Shown: positions 41,853-51,084 of the stretch, one piece after another
Numbering within the stretch: the first letter of the stretch is position 1
Layout of the letters: the number at the start of each line of letters is the position of its first letter
Source of the DNA: an uncultured Ruminococcus sp.
GTDB taxonomy: Bacteria; Bacillota; Clostridia; Oscillospirales; Ruminococcaceae
Assembly (NCBI GenBank): GCA_910579955.1
Contig: CAJTWE010000004.1
Coordinates: forward strand, 62,001 to 126,000
Direction of reading: 5' to 3'
Length of the DNA stretch: 64,000 bases
Position numbers and translations under genes: made by a program
The notes under the pieces: model-generated
The model's database searches: none
What the model saw: the letters and a program-made list of their open reading frames with translations, nothing else
What the model was told of the DNA's origin: nothing

Positions 41853-43184
41853 ATGAGTCTTAAAGTTGTAAAATTCGGCGGAAGCAGTCTTGCAGACGCA
41901 GGTCAGATGAAGAAAGCCGCAGATATTATCAAGGCAGATCCAAACCGTCGTTATGTTGTACCCTCTGCACCGGGTAAAAGATTTTCTGAAGACACAAAGG
42001 TAACAGACCTTTTGTATAAGTGTTATGAACTGGCAGACAAGGGAGAAAATTTCAGTGATGTGCTGTCTGAAATACACAGCCGTTACCGTGAAATTATTTC
42101 CGGCTTGGAAATGGATTTTTCCATTGATGAAGATATAAAAACTATCGAAGAAAACTTTAAAAAGCGTTTCGGCAGCAACTACGCTGCAAGCCGTGGAGAA
42201 TACCTGAACGGAAAGGTTCTGGCTGCATATCTCGGCTTCCCGTTTGTAGATGCAGCTGATGTTATATTCTTCTGTGCAGACGGCAGTCTCAACAAGGAAA
42301 AGACAGCCGAAGCCCTCAGAAACACTCTTGCTGATAAAGAATACGCCGTTATCCCCGGCTTTTACGGCTGCGGTGCAGACGGTTATGTAAAGACATTTTC
42401 CAGAGGCGGTTCAGATGTTACCGGTTCTATCGTTGCAGGCGCTGTAAAGGCATCACTTTACGAGAACTGGACAGATGTTTCAGGCTTTTTGGTTGCTGAC
42501 CCAAGAATAGTAAAAGATCCTGAATCTATCAAGACCATCACCTACACTGAACTGAGAGAGCTTTCATATATGGGCGCATCCGTGCTTCATGAAGACGCTA
42601 TCTTCCCTGTTCGTTCAGCGGGCATACCGATCAACATCAAGAATACAAACGACCCATCTGCTCCGGGTACAATGATCGTTCCGGATAGTCATGAAGAGGA
42701 GATCAGCGCTTATACTATTACAGGTATTGCAGGCAAAAAGAATTTCTCTGCTATCAACCTCCACAAAGACATGATGAACAGCCAGATTGGCTTCTGCCGT
42801 GATGTACTTGATGTACTGGCTGAAAATGGTATATGTATTGAGCATATGCCGTCAAGTATTGATTCTATGACAGTAATCATCGACAACGCTCACATTAAAG
42901 GCAATTACGATGAAATATTGACACAAATTCGCAAGAGAGTGAATCCGGACGATATGTATGTTGAGGACGGCATAGCACTTGTAGCAGTTGTTGGCCGTGG
43001 CATGTGTAGAACAAGAGGCGTAGCAGCAAGAATATTTGCAGCTCTTGCCCATGCGAGAATAAATGCAAAGATGATAGATCAGGGTTCAAGTGAGCTTAAT
43101 GTAATCATCGGCGTAAATGAAGAGGACTTTGAACAGGCTATTCGCTGCATTTATGATATTTTCGTAACAGCTGCCAAGGATTAA
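41853..43184 (+). CDS. lysC: Aspartate kinase
   Basis: The enzyme phosphorylates L-aspartate, the first step toward lysine, threonine and methionine. The conserved VVKFGGSSLADAGQM lies at the N-terminus, followed by SRGEYLNGKVLAAYLG near 131 and FSRGGSDVTGSIVAG near 195. Two ACT domains lie at the C-terminus (from about 300). The start at 41853 is chosen by family alignment. It has only a weak ribosome site, and an in-frame ATG at 41793 would add 20 residues. Lys and Thr feedback is likely but not visible. Confidence 0.9.
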   Translation: MSLKVVKFGGSSLADAGQMKKAADIIKADPNRRYVVPSAPGKRFSEDTKVTDLLYKCYELADKGENFSDVLSEIHSRYREIISGLEMDFSIDEDIKTIEENFKKRFGSNYAASRGEYLNGKVLAAYLGFPFVDAADVIFFCADGSLNKEKTAEALRNTLADKEYAVIPGFYGCGADGYVKTFSRGGSDVTGSIVAGAVKASLYENWTDVSGFLVADPRIVKDPESIKTITYTELRELSYMGASVLHEDAIFPVRSAGIPINIKNTNDPSAPGTMIVPDSHEEEISAYTITGIAGKKNFSAINLHKDMMNSQIGFCRDVLDVLAENGICIEHMPSSIDSMTVIIDNAHIKGNYDEILTQIRKRVNPDDMYVEDGIALVAVVGRGMCRTRGVAARIFAALAHARINAKMIDQGSSELNVIIGVNEEDFEQAIRCIYDIFVTAAKD

Positions 43185-43207
43185 ATTTAAATTTTATAAA
43201 AAATCTT

Positions 43208-43246
43208 GACCCGACGGTTTTTAACTGACCGCCGGGTCATTTTTTT
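43208..43246. terminator. Terminator between aspartate kinase and spoVT
   Basis: GACCCGACGGT and ACCGCCGGGTC pair with one mismatch and are followed by TTTTTTT on the plus strand. It ends the kinase transcript before the convergent spoVT gene. Confidence 0.8.
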
Positions 43247-43249
43247 ATA

Positions 43250-43789
43250 TTACAGTTCGATTTGCTTTCCCAAAAATTGAGAAGCTGCTTGAATAAGTGT
43301 TTTCTGGCTTTCATTGAGAGCGGATTCAGTGCCATTATCAAGGAACGCCACAGCTCCGGTAACATCACCAGCGGAAATAATCGGCAAACATGCAACTGCT
43401 CCTTTGTCAACTCCTTCTGCGGGAATAAAGGAACAGTTCGAGCCGTCGCAGTAATACTGCTTTCTGTTTTCCATAAGCTCTTCAAGCTCTGGAGATACAC
43501 GCCTTGCATTCCATTCCTTCTTTGCTGCTCCGGAAATGGAAATAACGTGGTCACGGTCAAATACCGCAACAGGGCAGCCGGATAATTTATGCATAATATC
43601 TGCGACCTGAGCTGCATTTTCGCTTATTTCGCCTATAGGTGAATATTTTTTAAAGATAACTTCTCCATCTGTACTGGTATAAATTTCAAGAGGATCGCCC
43701 TCACGGATACGCATTGTTCTGCGGATCTCCTTTGGGATAACAACACGACCTAAATCGTCGATTCGTCTTACGATACCTGTAGCTTTCAT
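43250..43789 (-). CDS. spoVT: Stage V sporulation regulator SpoVT
   Basis: This is a forespore transcription regulator. The N-terminal swapped-hairpin AbrB domain MKATGIVRRIDDLGRVVIPK is followed by TMRIREGDPLEIY. The C-terminal GAF-like domain (about 60-179) has AVACLPIISAGDVTGAVAFL. The length of 179 residues matches the family. GGAGG precedes the ATG. The upstream region has a SigG-type promoter, consistent with forespore expression. This places the organism in a spore-forming lineage. Confidence 0.93.
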   Translation of the reverse strand: MKATGIVRRIDDLGRVVIPKEIRRTMRIREGDPLEIYTSTDGEVIFKKYSPIGEISENAAQVADIMHKLSGCPVAVFDRDHVISISGAAKKEWNARRVSPELEELMENRKQYYCDGSNCSFIPAEGVDKGAVACLPIISAGDVTGAVAFLDNGTESALNESQKTLIQAASQFLGKQIEL

Positions 43790-43826
43790 ATTCTTTACTA
43801 CCTCCGTAAATTTCGGTTTGTGGAAA

Positions 43827-43855
43827 TAGTATGTGCAGAGCTTGTCAGAATATGC
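43827..43855 (-). promoter_or_regulatory. SigG-type promoter of spoVT
   Basis: On the minus strand GCATA (43851-43855), a 17 bp spacer and CATACTA (43827-43833) match the forespore SigG consensus (GHATR and CATWHTA) at every position. It lies 38 bp before the spoVT start. Confidence 0.65.
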
Positions 43856-43898
43856 GAACGCAGTATGGGAAATAATGGCTTAAAATACTTAAAATTAA

Positions 43899-43930
43899 GG
43901 ACAGCCGCAGTTTTACACACGCAGCTGTCC
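43899..43930 (-). terminator. Terminator of the TPM/zinc-ribbon operon
   Basis: GGACAGCTGC and GCGGCTGTCC on the minus strand form a 10 bp stem with one G-U pair, followed by TTAATTTT. It lies 34 bp after the TPM gene stop. Confidence 0.6.
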
Positions 43931-43964
43931 GATTATAAATTTATTTCAAAATTCGTTTTTTATT

Positions 43965-44888
43965 TTATCGGTGATTTCCGCCACCGCCGCCGCCGCTGCT
44001 TGTTCCGCCGCCTCCACCGCTGCTTCCGCTGCTGGATTCACGTTTCGTGCGTATCTGATACTTTCTTATAAACATGTCAGACCTCTGACCGTATTTTATA
44101 TTTTCAGAACGCAAATAATGCAAACTGGAAGGCACGCTTTTAAATTTATAATGGCTCTTTATGCAGAAGAAGGTTATTATAGACGCAATAAATGCAATAA
44201 CAGCACCTATAAGCATAGCCATGCCCCAATTCTTGGGACGGCTGTCTCTTTGTTTTAGTACCCCATCAGAAGTCATAGTTATATATTTTCCGGTATCGGG
44301 AACGTAAAAATATTTAAGACTTGAAGGACCTTTATTATAATAAAATTTAAGACCGCTTATAAATCGTTCTATAGCAGTGTACGGATCTTCATCACCTCTG
44401 GGGAGATACGGATTCATCGTATCAAAGATTGCAGAAATGCGATCCTCTGCACCATCGGTTTCTCCGGAAAAATAAAATCTTGCACGATTTCTTGTATATA
44501 TGAAATCATATGGCGCATAACTTGTATCCCCATGACCTGCAAGATCAAGGTAAAGCACTACGCTGTCATCATCACGACCATAAGCGTCCAAACAAAGCTC
44601 TTCACAGAACATCTGGGTTTTGGAGTCACTGCCCCTAATAGCTGTACCGCTTACATATACCATAATATTCATGTCAATATATTCGGCGGTTTCCTGTATA
44701 TTTTCTGTAAGCTCTTGTTCCTGCTCATCATCCAGCATATCTGCACCATCAATAAGTACGCTTTCGGAAGGGTCTATAGGTACATCGGGAAGTACGGTAT
44801 CAGCATGAGCTGTCACAGATACTTTGCAGCTGAGAATCGCAGCAGCACTTATAAGAATTGCCGCAGCTGATTTAAACGCCTTTATCAT
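43965..44888 (-). CDS. TPM-domain membrane protein (YdjH-like, 307 aa)
   Basis: A signal peptide (about 1-28) is followed by a TPM domain (about 35-175, with LIDGADMLDDEQEQELTENI). A membrane helix follows at about 222-243, then a cytoplasmic basic segment and a Gly/Ser-rich tail. TPM proteins sit at the membrane, and in Bacillus subtilis the relative YdjH is encoded with YdjG and YdjI. Here too it follows zinc-ribbon and SPFH genes. The start overlaps the upstream stop by 4 bp (ATGA). Confidence 0.85.
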   Translation of the reverse strand: MIKAFKSAAAILISAAAILSCKVSVTAHADTVLPDVPIDPSESVLIDGADMLDDEQEQELTENIQETAEYIDMNIMVYVSGTAIRGSDSKTQMFCEELCLDAYGRDDDSVVLYLDLAGHGDTSYAPYDFIYTRNRARFYFSGETDGAEDRISAIFDTMNPYLPRGDEDPYTAIERFISGLKFYYNKGPSSLKYFYVPDTGKYITMTSDGVLKQRDSRPKNWGMAMLIGAVIAFIASIITFFCIKSHYKFKSVPSSLHYLRSENIKYGQRSDMFIRKYQIRTKRESSSGSSGGGGGTSSGGGGGGNHR

Positions 44889-45988
44889 AGCAGCATACCT
44901 CCTATAAGTCCAATAATAACTGTAATCACAGCAAAAAGCACACCGCAGAAGCCCAAAAGCTTTCCTATACTCAATGGCGGCGTACCGGCAAGCTTACCTG
45001 TCTGAGCATTCATCGCAAAACTATAGGTTTTACCGTTATGGTGATAGTTCATAAACCATACAGGCATAAGAGCGTATTCACGATCTACATTTCTGTAGTT
45101 TATATTCAAATTTTCAGCCTTAACGCTGCTATAACCCTGAATAGTCTCATGAAGCTTTTGCTTGCAGCCTTCATGAATACGAATTTTTGCACGATTTACT
45201 ACCTGTTCCCATTCCACATCATACTTTTCAGCCATAAAGCCACTCAGATACTGCATAGAAAAGTCACGTATTTCACGATAATTATAAGGTTCAATGGCAT
45301 CCATAAGAGCGTCCTCGATTTTATTAGCGCCATCAGAAGGCACTCTTTCAAACGGAAACGCACCGCTTCTTTTTACAGAAAATTCACTAACTTCCGTTAT
45401 ATCATAATTTCCCGATGACCAATGACGCTTCTTCTCTCCTATACAGGAAAGATTCGCATCAGCAGTACAGCTTGTAAGCCAAAACGGAACATATACACCG
45501 CTCATTTTTTCAAGCTGCTGCTTTGATTTAAAGTCGCTTGGCAAAAACCATCTCTTGCCGCACCATTTTTTAAAGCTATCAATAGCCTGTTCTTTTGTAA
45601 TGGCAAACGGAATAACAGACTTAGGTCTGTATTTACCTGTAAGTCGTCCTGCCAGCACAACAGGGTTATGACAATAATAACAAAAAGAGGCAGATGTAGT
45701 CTCTTCTGCAATTATCTGAGCACCACAGGAGTCGCAGGTATAAAGTCTTGTATGTTCTGTAAAGTCATTGTCATCGCCGTCAAAATCCGGAAAATCATTT
45801 TCATTTTCAAGAGTCTGAGCGTTCGGGTCGGCGTTTTCCTCAGCCATCTTATTAACTTCATCATACAATTTAGCAATCTCTGATTCCTCAAAGTAACTGC
45901 CGCAGTAATCGCAGCCAAATTTCTGCTGCTCGGGTTTAAATACCAGCTCGCCGCCGCAATAGGGACATTTATATTGTACAGTGTTCAA
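44885..45988 (-). CDS. Zinc-ribbon membrane protein (YdjG-like, 367 aa)
   Basis: The N-terminal zinc ribbon has YKCPYCGGELV and FGCDYCGSYF. A second one has YTCDSCGAQII and SFCYYCHNPVV near 83-110. A conserved beta-rich middle part (with SGVYVPFWLTSC) and a C-terminal membrane helix (GFCGVLFAVITVIIGLIGG) follow. The start is TTG at 45988, with AAAGGA about 10 bp upstream and no in-frame ATG nearby. It is the middle gene of the SPFH-zinc ribbon-TPM operon and probably forms a membrane complex with its neighbours. Confidence 0.82.
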   Translation of the reverse strand: MNTVQYKCPYCGGELVFKPEQQKFGCDYCGSYFEESEIAKLYDEVNKMAEENADPNAQTLENENDFPDFDGDDNDFTEHTRLYTCDSCGAQIIAEETTSASFCYYCHNPVVLAGRLTGKYRPKSVIPFAITKEQAIDSFKKWCGKRWFLPSDFKSKQQLEKMSGVYVPFWLTSCTADANLSCIGEKKRHWSSGNYDITEVSEFSVKRSGAFPFERVPSDGANKIEDALMDAIEPYNYREIRDFSMQYLSGFMAEKYDVEWEQVVNRAKIRIHEGCKQKLHETIQGYSSVKAENLNINYRNVDREYALMPVWFMNYHHNGKTYSFAMNAQTGKLAGTPPLSIGKLLGFCGVLFAVITVIIGLIGGMLL

Positions 45989-46016
45989 ATGAGTCCATTC
46001 CTTTCTGTTTTTTAAA

Positions 46017-47294
46017 TTAGCTGCGCTTGTTGCCGCAATTTGTGCAGAAGTTGCCCTTATTTACAGTACCGCAGGAACAAGTCCAGTCGCCGCCAGCTTC
46101 CGGTTTTTTACTTCCGCAGTTTGTGCAGAAATTACCTGTATTAGTCTGACCGCATGAGCATTTCCACTCACCTGCTGGGGCTGGCTTCTTGCTTCCGCAA
46201 TTTGTACAGAAATTGCCTGTATTGCTCTGACCACATGAACAGTTCCAGCTGTTTGCCGATGCCTGAGCAGCCTGCTGCTGTGCTGCTGCTTGCTGCTGCA
46301 TCTGCATTTGAGCCATGTTGTTTGAAGAGGCTGCGCCCATAAAGCCGCCTGCATTCTGCATACCCATGCCCATCGCCATAAATGCTTGACCTGCACCAGC
46401 CTTATTACTGCCGGCAGCCTCCATACCTCTTGCAACAGAACCCTGAACATATCCCTCACGAATAGTCGGGTCAGAGAGCATTGCGCCCTGATTGCGCATA
46501 TTGATAAGCTTTTTGCTTTCTTCGTCATAGCTTATGCTTGCTATACCAACAGATGAAATCTCAATACCACGAACCTTTTTCCACTCATCATCCAGAACGT
46601 CACTCATATACTTAGCAAGCTTCATGCCCTGAGATGGAAGTGTTGAAATGCGAACGCCGTCAACCGACATCTGATTTACAGCGCTTGAAAGTGCGTTGAG
46701 AAATTCCATATTAAACTGCTCGCCTATATCCTCAAAATCAACACGATTGTTATTACGTGCAGTACATTCCATATAGAATTTAAGCGGATCTGCTATCCTT
46801 ACAGAATATGTACCATGGCAGCGCAGGAAAAGCTCTGCATTATAGAAGTTATCGAAATACTGAACGGCATTTCTTGTTCCAAACTTTATTCCACGTATCT
46901 CAGACAGATTAACAAAGTAAACCTGCTGTGCGCTTGTCGGCTGACCGCCAAACTTAAAGCGCTGGAATGTATCTTTAAGAGTATCTCCAAACTGACCGTT
47001 AAAAAGTGACGGAGCAGAGGACATAAACACCTCATAATAACCCGGTTCTGCTGTATAGTCAATGATTCTGCCGTCCTCAACAAGGAACATCATCTGGTTC
47101 GGGCCTACTACGATTTTTGAGCCATTGGAGATAACGTTTTCATTACCCTTTTTATTGCTGCTGCGCTTGTTGTTTACCTGCACGCCTCTGCACATGATCG
47201 TAGTTGGCCCCATATCTGCTGCCTGTATATAATCAAGCCAAGAATCTGCAAGCTGACCGCCAACTGAGCCTATTGCCGCTTTAATAAGTCCCAT
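46017..47294 (-). CDS. SPFH-domain protein with triple zinc ribbon (YdjI-like, 425 aa)
   Basis: An SPFH/band 7 domain (about 40-260) is followed by a low-complexity Met/Gln/Ala region (about 290-345). Three tandem zinc ribbons complete the C-terminus, each with a CSCG ... FCTNCG pattern (about 350, 373 and 397). In Bacillus subtilis the relative YdjI works with YdjG, YdjH and the PspA homologue in membrane stress. It is the first gene of the operon. GGAGG lies 8 bp before the ATG. No pspA gene is adjacent. Confidence 0.88.
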   Translation of the reverse strand: MGLIKAAIGSVGGQLADSWLDYIQAADMGPTTIMCRGVQVNNKRSSNKKGNENVISNGSKIVVGPNQMMFLVEDGRIIDYTAEPGYYEVFMSSAPSLFNGQFGDTLKDTFQRFKFGGQPTSAQQVYFVNLSEIRGIKFGTRNAVQYFDNFYNAELFLRCHGTYSVRIADPLKFYMECTARNNNRVDFEDIGEQFNMEFLNALSSAVNQMSVDGVRISTLPSQGMKLAKYMSDVLDDEWKKVRGIEISSVGIASISYDEESKKLINMRNQGAMLSDPTIREGYVQGSVARGMEAAGSNKAGAGQAFMAMGMGMQNAGGFMGAASSNNMAQMQMQQQAAAQQQAAQASANSWNCSCGQSNTGNFCTNCGSKKPAPAGEWKCSCGQTNTGNFCTNCGSKKPEAGGDWTCSCGTVNKGNFCTNCGNKRS

Positions 47295-47423
47295 AATAAT
47301 ATCCTCCGTAAAAATTTATTAGTATATTTTGTTTCCAGCATCATAAAATCAAAGATTTCGTGACATTATCGCCCAATATGCAGATAAAAAATCACCTTTT
47401 ATACCTGCAAGGACACTAATGTC

Positions 47424-47452
47424 ATTATATCATATGTATGTAACTTTTGCAA
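47424..47452 (-). promoter_or_regulatory. Promoter of the SPFH operon
   Basis: On the minus strand TTGCAA (47447-47452) and TATAAT (47424-47429) are 17 bp apart. The leader to the first start codon is about 120 bases and may hold regulation, but no defined fold was recognised. Confidence 0.6.
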
Positions 47453-47504
47453 GTATTATTTTAACGCCTTAATTACAAGTAAATATATAGGCATAAAAGC
47501 ATAC

Positions 47505-47549
47505 AAAAAAGACTTTCCGCAGAATAAAATTCATACGGAAAGTCTTTAT
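47505..47549 (-). terminator. Terminator of the YfhO-like gene
   Basis: AAAGACTTTCCG and CGGAAAGTCTTT form a 12 bp stem, followed on the minus strand by TTTTTT. Confidence 0.8.
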
Positions 47550-47570
47550 CTTATTTACTATTCAGATTCA

Positions 47571-50500
47571 TTATTCAGCGTCAGATTCGCTGTCCTTCTC
47601 GGCTTCTGGCTCATCAGAAACCTTAGGTTCAGGTTTAGCTGGCTTTGAACTTTGATTTGCAGCAGCTTCGATTTCTTTCAGCTCACTTGGCAGAGGAATA
47701 TAGATCACAGGACCGTTCCACTCTGCGGCAGCCTTATGTCTTGCCTTAACTGCGGCAATAAGTGCCTTATTTCTGCGGCGGTCACTTCTATGGAAGATAA
47801 CAAGCAGAATTATAGCAAGAATTACACAAATCAAACCTGTATACCATCCTGGAGATACATATTTAAACTCAACAGTATGTGTACCCGGTTCAAGCTGTAC
47901 GCCCACAAACGCCTTGATAACTTCTGTAGGCTTTACGCTCTTGCCATCAACCTTTACTCTCCATGTGCCTTCCCATGGCAGCTTTAAGAATGACTGCTCA
48001 ATTGATGAGCCTGTTTCTTCCCATGGAATAGATGTCATAAGAATCTGTCCCTCGGAAGCTGTTACAGTACCCTTAATATAGTTTTCGTCATATTCTTCAA
48101 TATTCAGCTGATTTGGCTTGAGCTTATCAATATCCTGCTGGAACAGATCTTCATTGAAGCTATAGAAGAAGAAGTCACGTACAATTGTATACTCGTTTGC
48201 AACAGTTACACGAAGGCTTATCTTCTTGCCAGGCTCAAAGCTTCCAAGACGCATCATTGTATAGTTATCGCCCTCAAAATATGAGCTGAAGAAGCCATAA
48301 CGATCGTGATCTGTGTAGTCATAATCCTGAAGCTCATCACTCCATTCACCAAGCCACAAGTTTACAGACTTCTGATTCTCAGTCTTAAAGTAAATGTAAA
48401 TCGGCTTGTCATCCGGAACGGTAAAGTTAAAGTTAATGGTCGGGTCGCCATCGCCTGCTGTATAAAGCTTCAAGCGATTTTCAATATTATAGTCTGAAAC
48501 AGTAATATTGTTGATAACAGGCTCACCTACATCAATAGGTGTATAGTACTGTGAATAACCAGCAAGAGCATTTGAAGCGTCAAACTGTGTCTGACCTGAA
48601 AGTGTGCTCAGGAGTACGTTCTGGCTATTGAAAGGATTGTCATTTCCAAGATGATCTATCTTGAGAATATCTTCATCAGCCATATAGCCTATAGAAAGCG
48701 CATTAGGGTTTTCGTAAATCTTTACAGTCTGATTTGCACCGTTATGGTTCTGATATGTGTAGCCTTCATTGATAGGAACGTAGTTGTCATTCAGGTAGTT
48801 GTTGCCTGAATTATCCTGACCCTTTTCGGCTTCCTGATTAAGAACATACTTGATGCCAAGCAGTGAGTCGGCAATATCAGAGTTGCCGTTATAACGAGTG
48901 TAATAGCTGTGTGTACAGTAACCCATTGTTTCGATAAAGTTGATTATCTTTGTGTTCATAACAGAGCTTGAATGAGAGATACCTCTAAGACCCAGAGCGT
49001 CGTTATCATTTACGCATCTCCAATAGGTCTTCTCTGAACGGTACAAACCGTCATCATACTCTTCGAGTTCGTCTACAATAGCTCGTCCGTTCTGAATAAA
49101 GTTATTGTAGTATGCTCCGCCTGAATATGCAACTTCCTTATGAATCTTGTTCATAGAGTCAACTGCATTATAGGTAGCTTCACCGGACACAAACACCAGC
49201 ATAGAAAGAACTATCGCTGTATTCATTGCACGTGTTCTGCCAGCCTTGCCATTATTAAGCATATAAATAAGCATAAGGTGTACAAGAATAAAGATAACCG
49301 CTACCCAGATGCTCTTTTTAATATCAATATGCTCATAATTGATACGAACCATGAAAAGCATACCTATAAGAAGCAGAACGAATTCAGTAGTCAGCTTGCC
49401 GATAGAAACGCCCTTTAAATTCTTAAACGCAACGGCTGCCATATTAAGCAGTACAAAAGAAACGAGGAAAGAATAACGATAGGGGAGCCAGTTCGGAACC
49501 TGTCCGCCGTGCCACATCATATCTACAGGCTTGATATACATGCTAAGAACCATGCATATGAGCATGAATGTATAGCCGAGTTTCTTCTTTACGCTTATAT
49601 CTTTGTTTACATAGAAAAGTGGAAGCAGGAACAGAGTGAGAGTTCCGCAATAGATTTCAGGGCTGCCCTGTACGTTTACAGAGTCATACTGTGCCGGCAT
49701 AAGCTGCGGGAACAGGTCAACCAGTTCAAACTGTGTCTGGAAGCTGTAATCCGGATCTGTAAAGTCAAACTTACCCTGCTGGAGTGCAAAATACATAGGC
49801 AGGATCATCGCTGCCGCAAGCATTGCGCCTACAATTGAAGAATAAGTGAAACGTCCGATAGCCTGAACCTTACCCATACCGTCAAGGCTCTTTGAATCAG
49901 AACCAAAGAATGTATAGAAAATAAAGTATATAACACAGAAAAATGCGATCATATAGCCAATATAGAAATTAGCTACAAACATAAGACCCAGCGGAATAAT
50001 ATAATTAAGTCGTCTGCCATCGTCAACGAGATATTCCATACCAGCCATGATAAGAGGCAGGAATACCAGACCATCAAGCCACATAGGGTCGATAAGCTGG
50101 ATAACGGCATAAGCCATCATTGCATAGAGCGTTGAAAAAATAAGAGATGGAACTTCTTCTACGCCTCTGCGTTTGCGGAGAAAATAACCGAATGTTACTG
50201 CTGCCGCACCGAGTTTAGCAAGCTGCATAATAAGCAAGCTTGTAAGCATCATACTTTCTGGAAGAAGTATGATAATAAGAGTAAATGGGCTGGCAAGATA
50301 ATAGCCTATGATACCCATAAAGTTACCCGACAGATTTCTCGACCAGTCGTAGAATATACTACCGTCTCCCCAAAATGCATCTCGGATAGCCTCGAAATAA
50401 TAAACATACTGTCCGTTCAAATCAAGACAGAGAACGGATTGATCGCCAAATGGTGCAATACCAAAAATCGCATAAGCGATGTATGTCAGAATTACCGGAA

Positions 50501-50630
50501 TGAAAAACGCAATAAAGTAGAAGCGTTTATCATAGAACCAGTGCTTCAGGCCACCGGAAATTCCGGCTTTTGAAAAATGCACTTTGGACATTGCCGGAAC
50601 TTTACCGGCTTTTGTTTTTGTTGTTGCCAT
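47571..50630 (-). CDS. YfhO-family multipass membrane protein (1019 aa)
   Basis: This GT-C-like membrane protein has a cytoplasmic start, a first helix at about 37-58, and then DLNGQYVYYFEAIRDAFWG in the first outer loop, the segment that usually holds the acidic catalytic residues. It has about 12 helices up to residue 480. A large extracellular domain (about 485-930) follows, then a last helix (WYTGLICVILAIILLVIF) and an acidic tail. YfhO family members glycosylate lipoteichoic acid or other surface polymers. AGGAGG precedes the ATG. It is transcribed alone from a clear promoter. Confidence 0.88.
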   Translation of the reverse strand: MATTKTKAGKVPAMSKVHFSKAGISGGLKHWFYDKRFYFIAFFIPVILTYIAYAIFGIAPFGDQSVLCLDLNGQYVYYFEAIRDAFWGDGSIFYDWSRNLSGNFMGIIGYYLASPFTLIIILLPESMMLTSLLIMQLAKLGAAAVTFGYFLRKRRGVEEVPSLIFSTLYAMMAYAVIQLIDPMWLDGLVFLPLIMAGMEYLVDDGRRLNYIIPLGLMFVANFYIGYMIAFFCVIYFIFYTFFGSDSKSLDGMGKVQAIGRFTYSSIVGAMLAAAMILPMYFALQQGKFDFTDPDYSFQTQFELVDLFPQLMPAQYDSVNVQGSPEIYCGTLTLFLLPLFYVNKDISVKKKLGYTFMLICMVLSMYIKPVDMMWHGGQVPNWLPYRYSFLVSFVLLNMAAVAFKNLKGVSIGKLTTEFVLLLIGMLFMVRINYEHIDIKKSIWVAVIFILVHLMLIYMLNNGKAGRTRAMNTAIVLSMLVFVSGEATYNAVDSMNKIHKEVAYSGGAYYNNFIQNGRAIVDELEEYDDGLYRSEKTYWRCVNDNDALGLRGISHSSSVMNTKIINFIETMGYCTHSYYTRYNGNSDIADSLLGIKYVLNQEAEKGQDNSGNNYLNDNYVPINEGYTYQNHNGANQTVKIYENPNALSIGYMADEDILKIDHLGNDNPFNSQNVLLSTLSGQTQFDASNALAGYSQYYTPIDVGEPVINNITVSDYNIENRLKLYTAGDGDPTINFNFTVPDDKPIYIYFKTENQKSVNLWLGEWSDELQDYDYTDHDRYGFFSSYFEGDNYTMMRLGSFEPGKKISLRVTVANEYTIVRDFFFYSFNEDLFQQDIDKLKPNQLNIEEYDENYIKGTVTASEGQILMTSIPWEETGSSIEQSFLKLPWEGTWRVKVDGKSVKPTEVIKAFVGVQLEPGTHTVEFKYVSPGWYTGLICVILAIILLVIFHRSDRRRNKALIAAVKARHKAAAEWNGPVIYIPLPSELKEIEAAANQSSKPAKPEPKVSDEPEAEKDSESDAE

Positions 50631-50694
50631 TGTTACCTCCTATAAATTCCTTCCTGTACGGCTATTTGACCGTTTTCAGGAAATACTTAATTTA

Positions 50695-50723
50695 ATTATA
50701 ACACATTGCAAATAGACTTGCAA
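50695..50723 (-). promoter_or_regulatory. Promoter of the YfhO-like gene
   Basis: On the minus strand TTGCAA (50718-50723) and TATAAT (50695-50700) are 17 bp apart. The leader contains TTCCTG ... ACGGT/GCCGT ... CAGGAA, a stem-loop just ahead of the ribosome site. Confidence 0.6.
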
Positions 50724-50806
50724 GCATTTTCAGAAAAAATGAAGCTTTCGCAATTAAAACCCACTTTAAAAGCCACCATATATTACCTAGCCGAGCAGCC
50801 CTGCTA

Positions 50807-50835
50807 TTGACATCATGTCTGTATGGATATATACT
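50807..50835 (+). promoter_or_regulatory. Promoter of the 66-residue membrane protein
   Basis: TTGACA (50807-50812), 17 bp, then TATACT (50830-50835), about 48 bp before the ATG. Confidence 0.65.
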
Positions 50836-50883
50836 ATAAACATAAAACATAAAAAGCATAAAACATACAGGAGGTGACATCTC

Positions 50884-51084
50884 ATGCAGAAGCATTTAAT
50901 ATATCTAGCGGGTTTTGATATACCGCAAAGCACAGCGTTTAAAATAGCATTTATCGCAGTAACAGCTGCTTATATAATATCTATGGTGGTTCTGTTCATA
51001 TTCTATAGAAAGGCTGCGTCAAAGCTCGCCTCAAAAAAGCAAAAGTCCATTAAGAACAAACAACGTAAGCGCCGTCAACATTGA
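50884..51084 (+). CDS. Small single-pass membrane protein (66 aa)
   Basis: One membrane helix (about 18-41, AFKIAFIAVTAAYIISMVVLF-like) is followed by a very basic cytoplasmic tail (KSIKNKQRKRRQH). AGGAGGTGA is well placed before the ATG, and a near-consensus promoter precedes it, so the gene is likely real. Its 3' end overlaps the convergent lipoprotein gene by 35 bp. The family and function are unknown. Confidence 0.7.
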   Translation: MQKHLIYLAGFDIPQSTAFKIAFIAVTAAYIISMVVLFIFYRKAASKLASKKQKSIKNKQRKRRQH

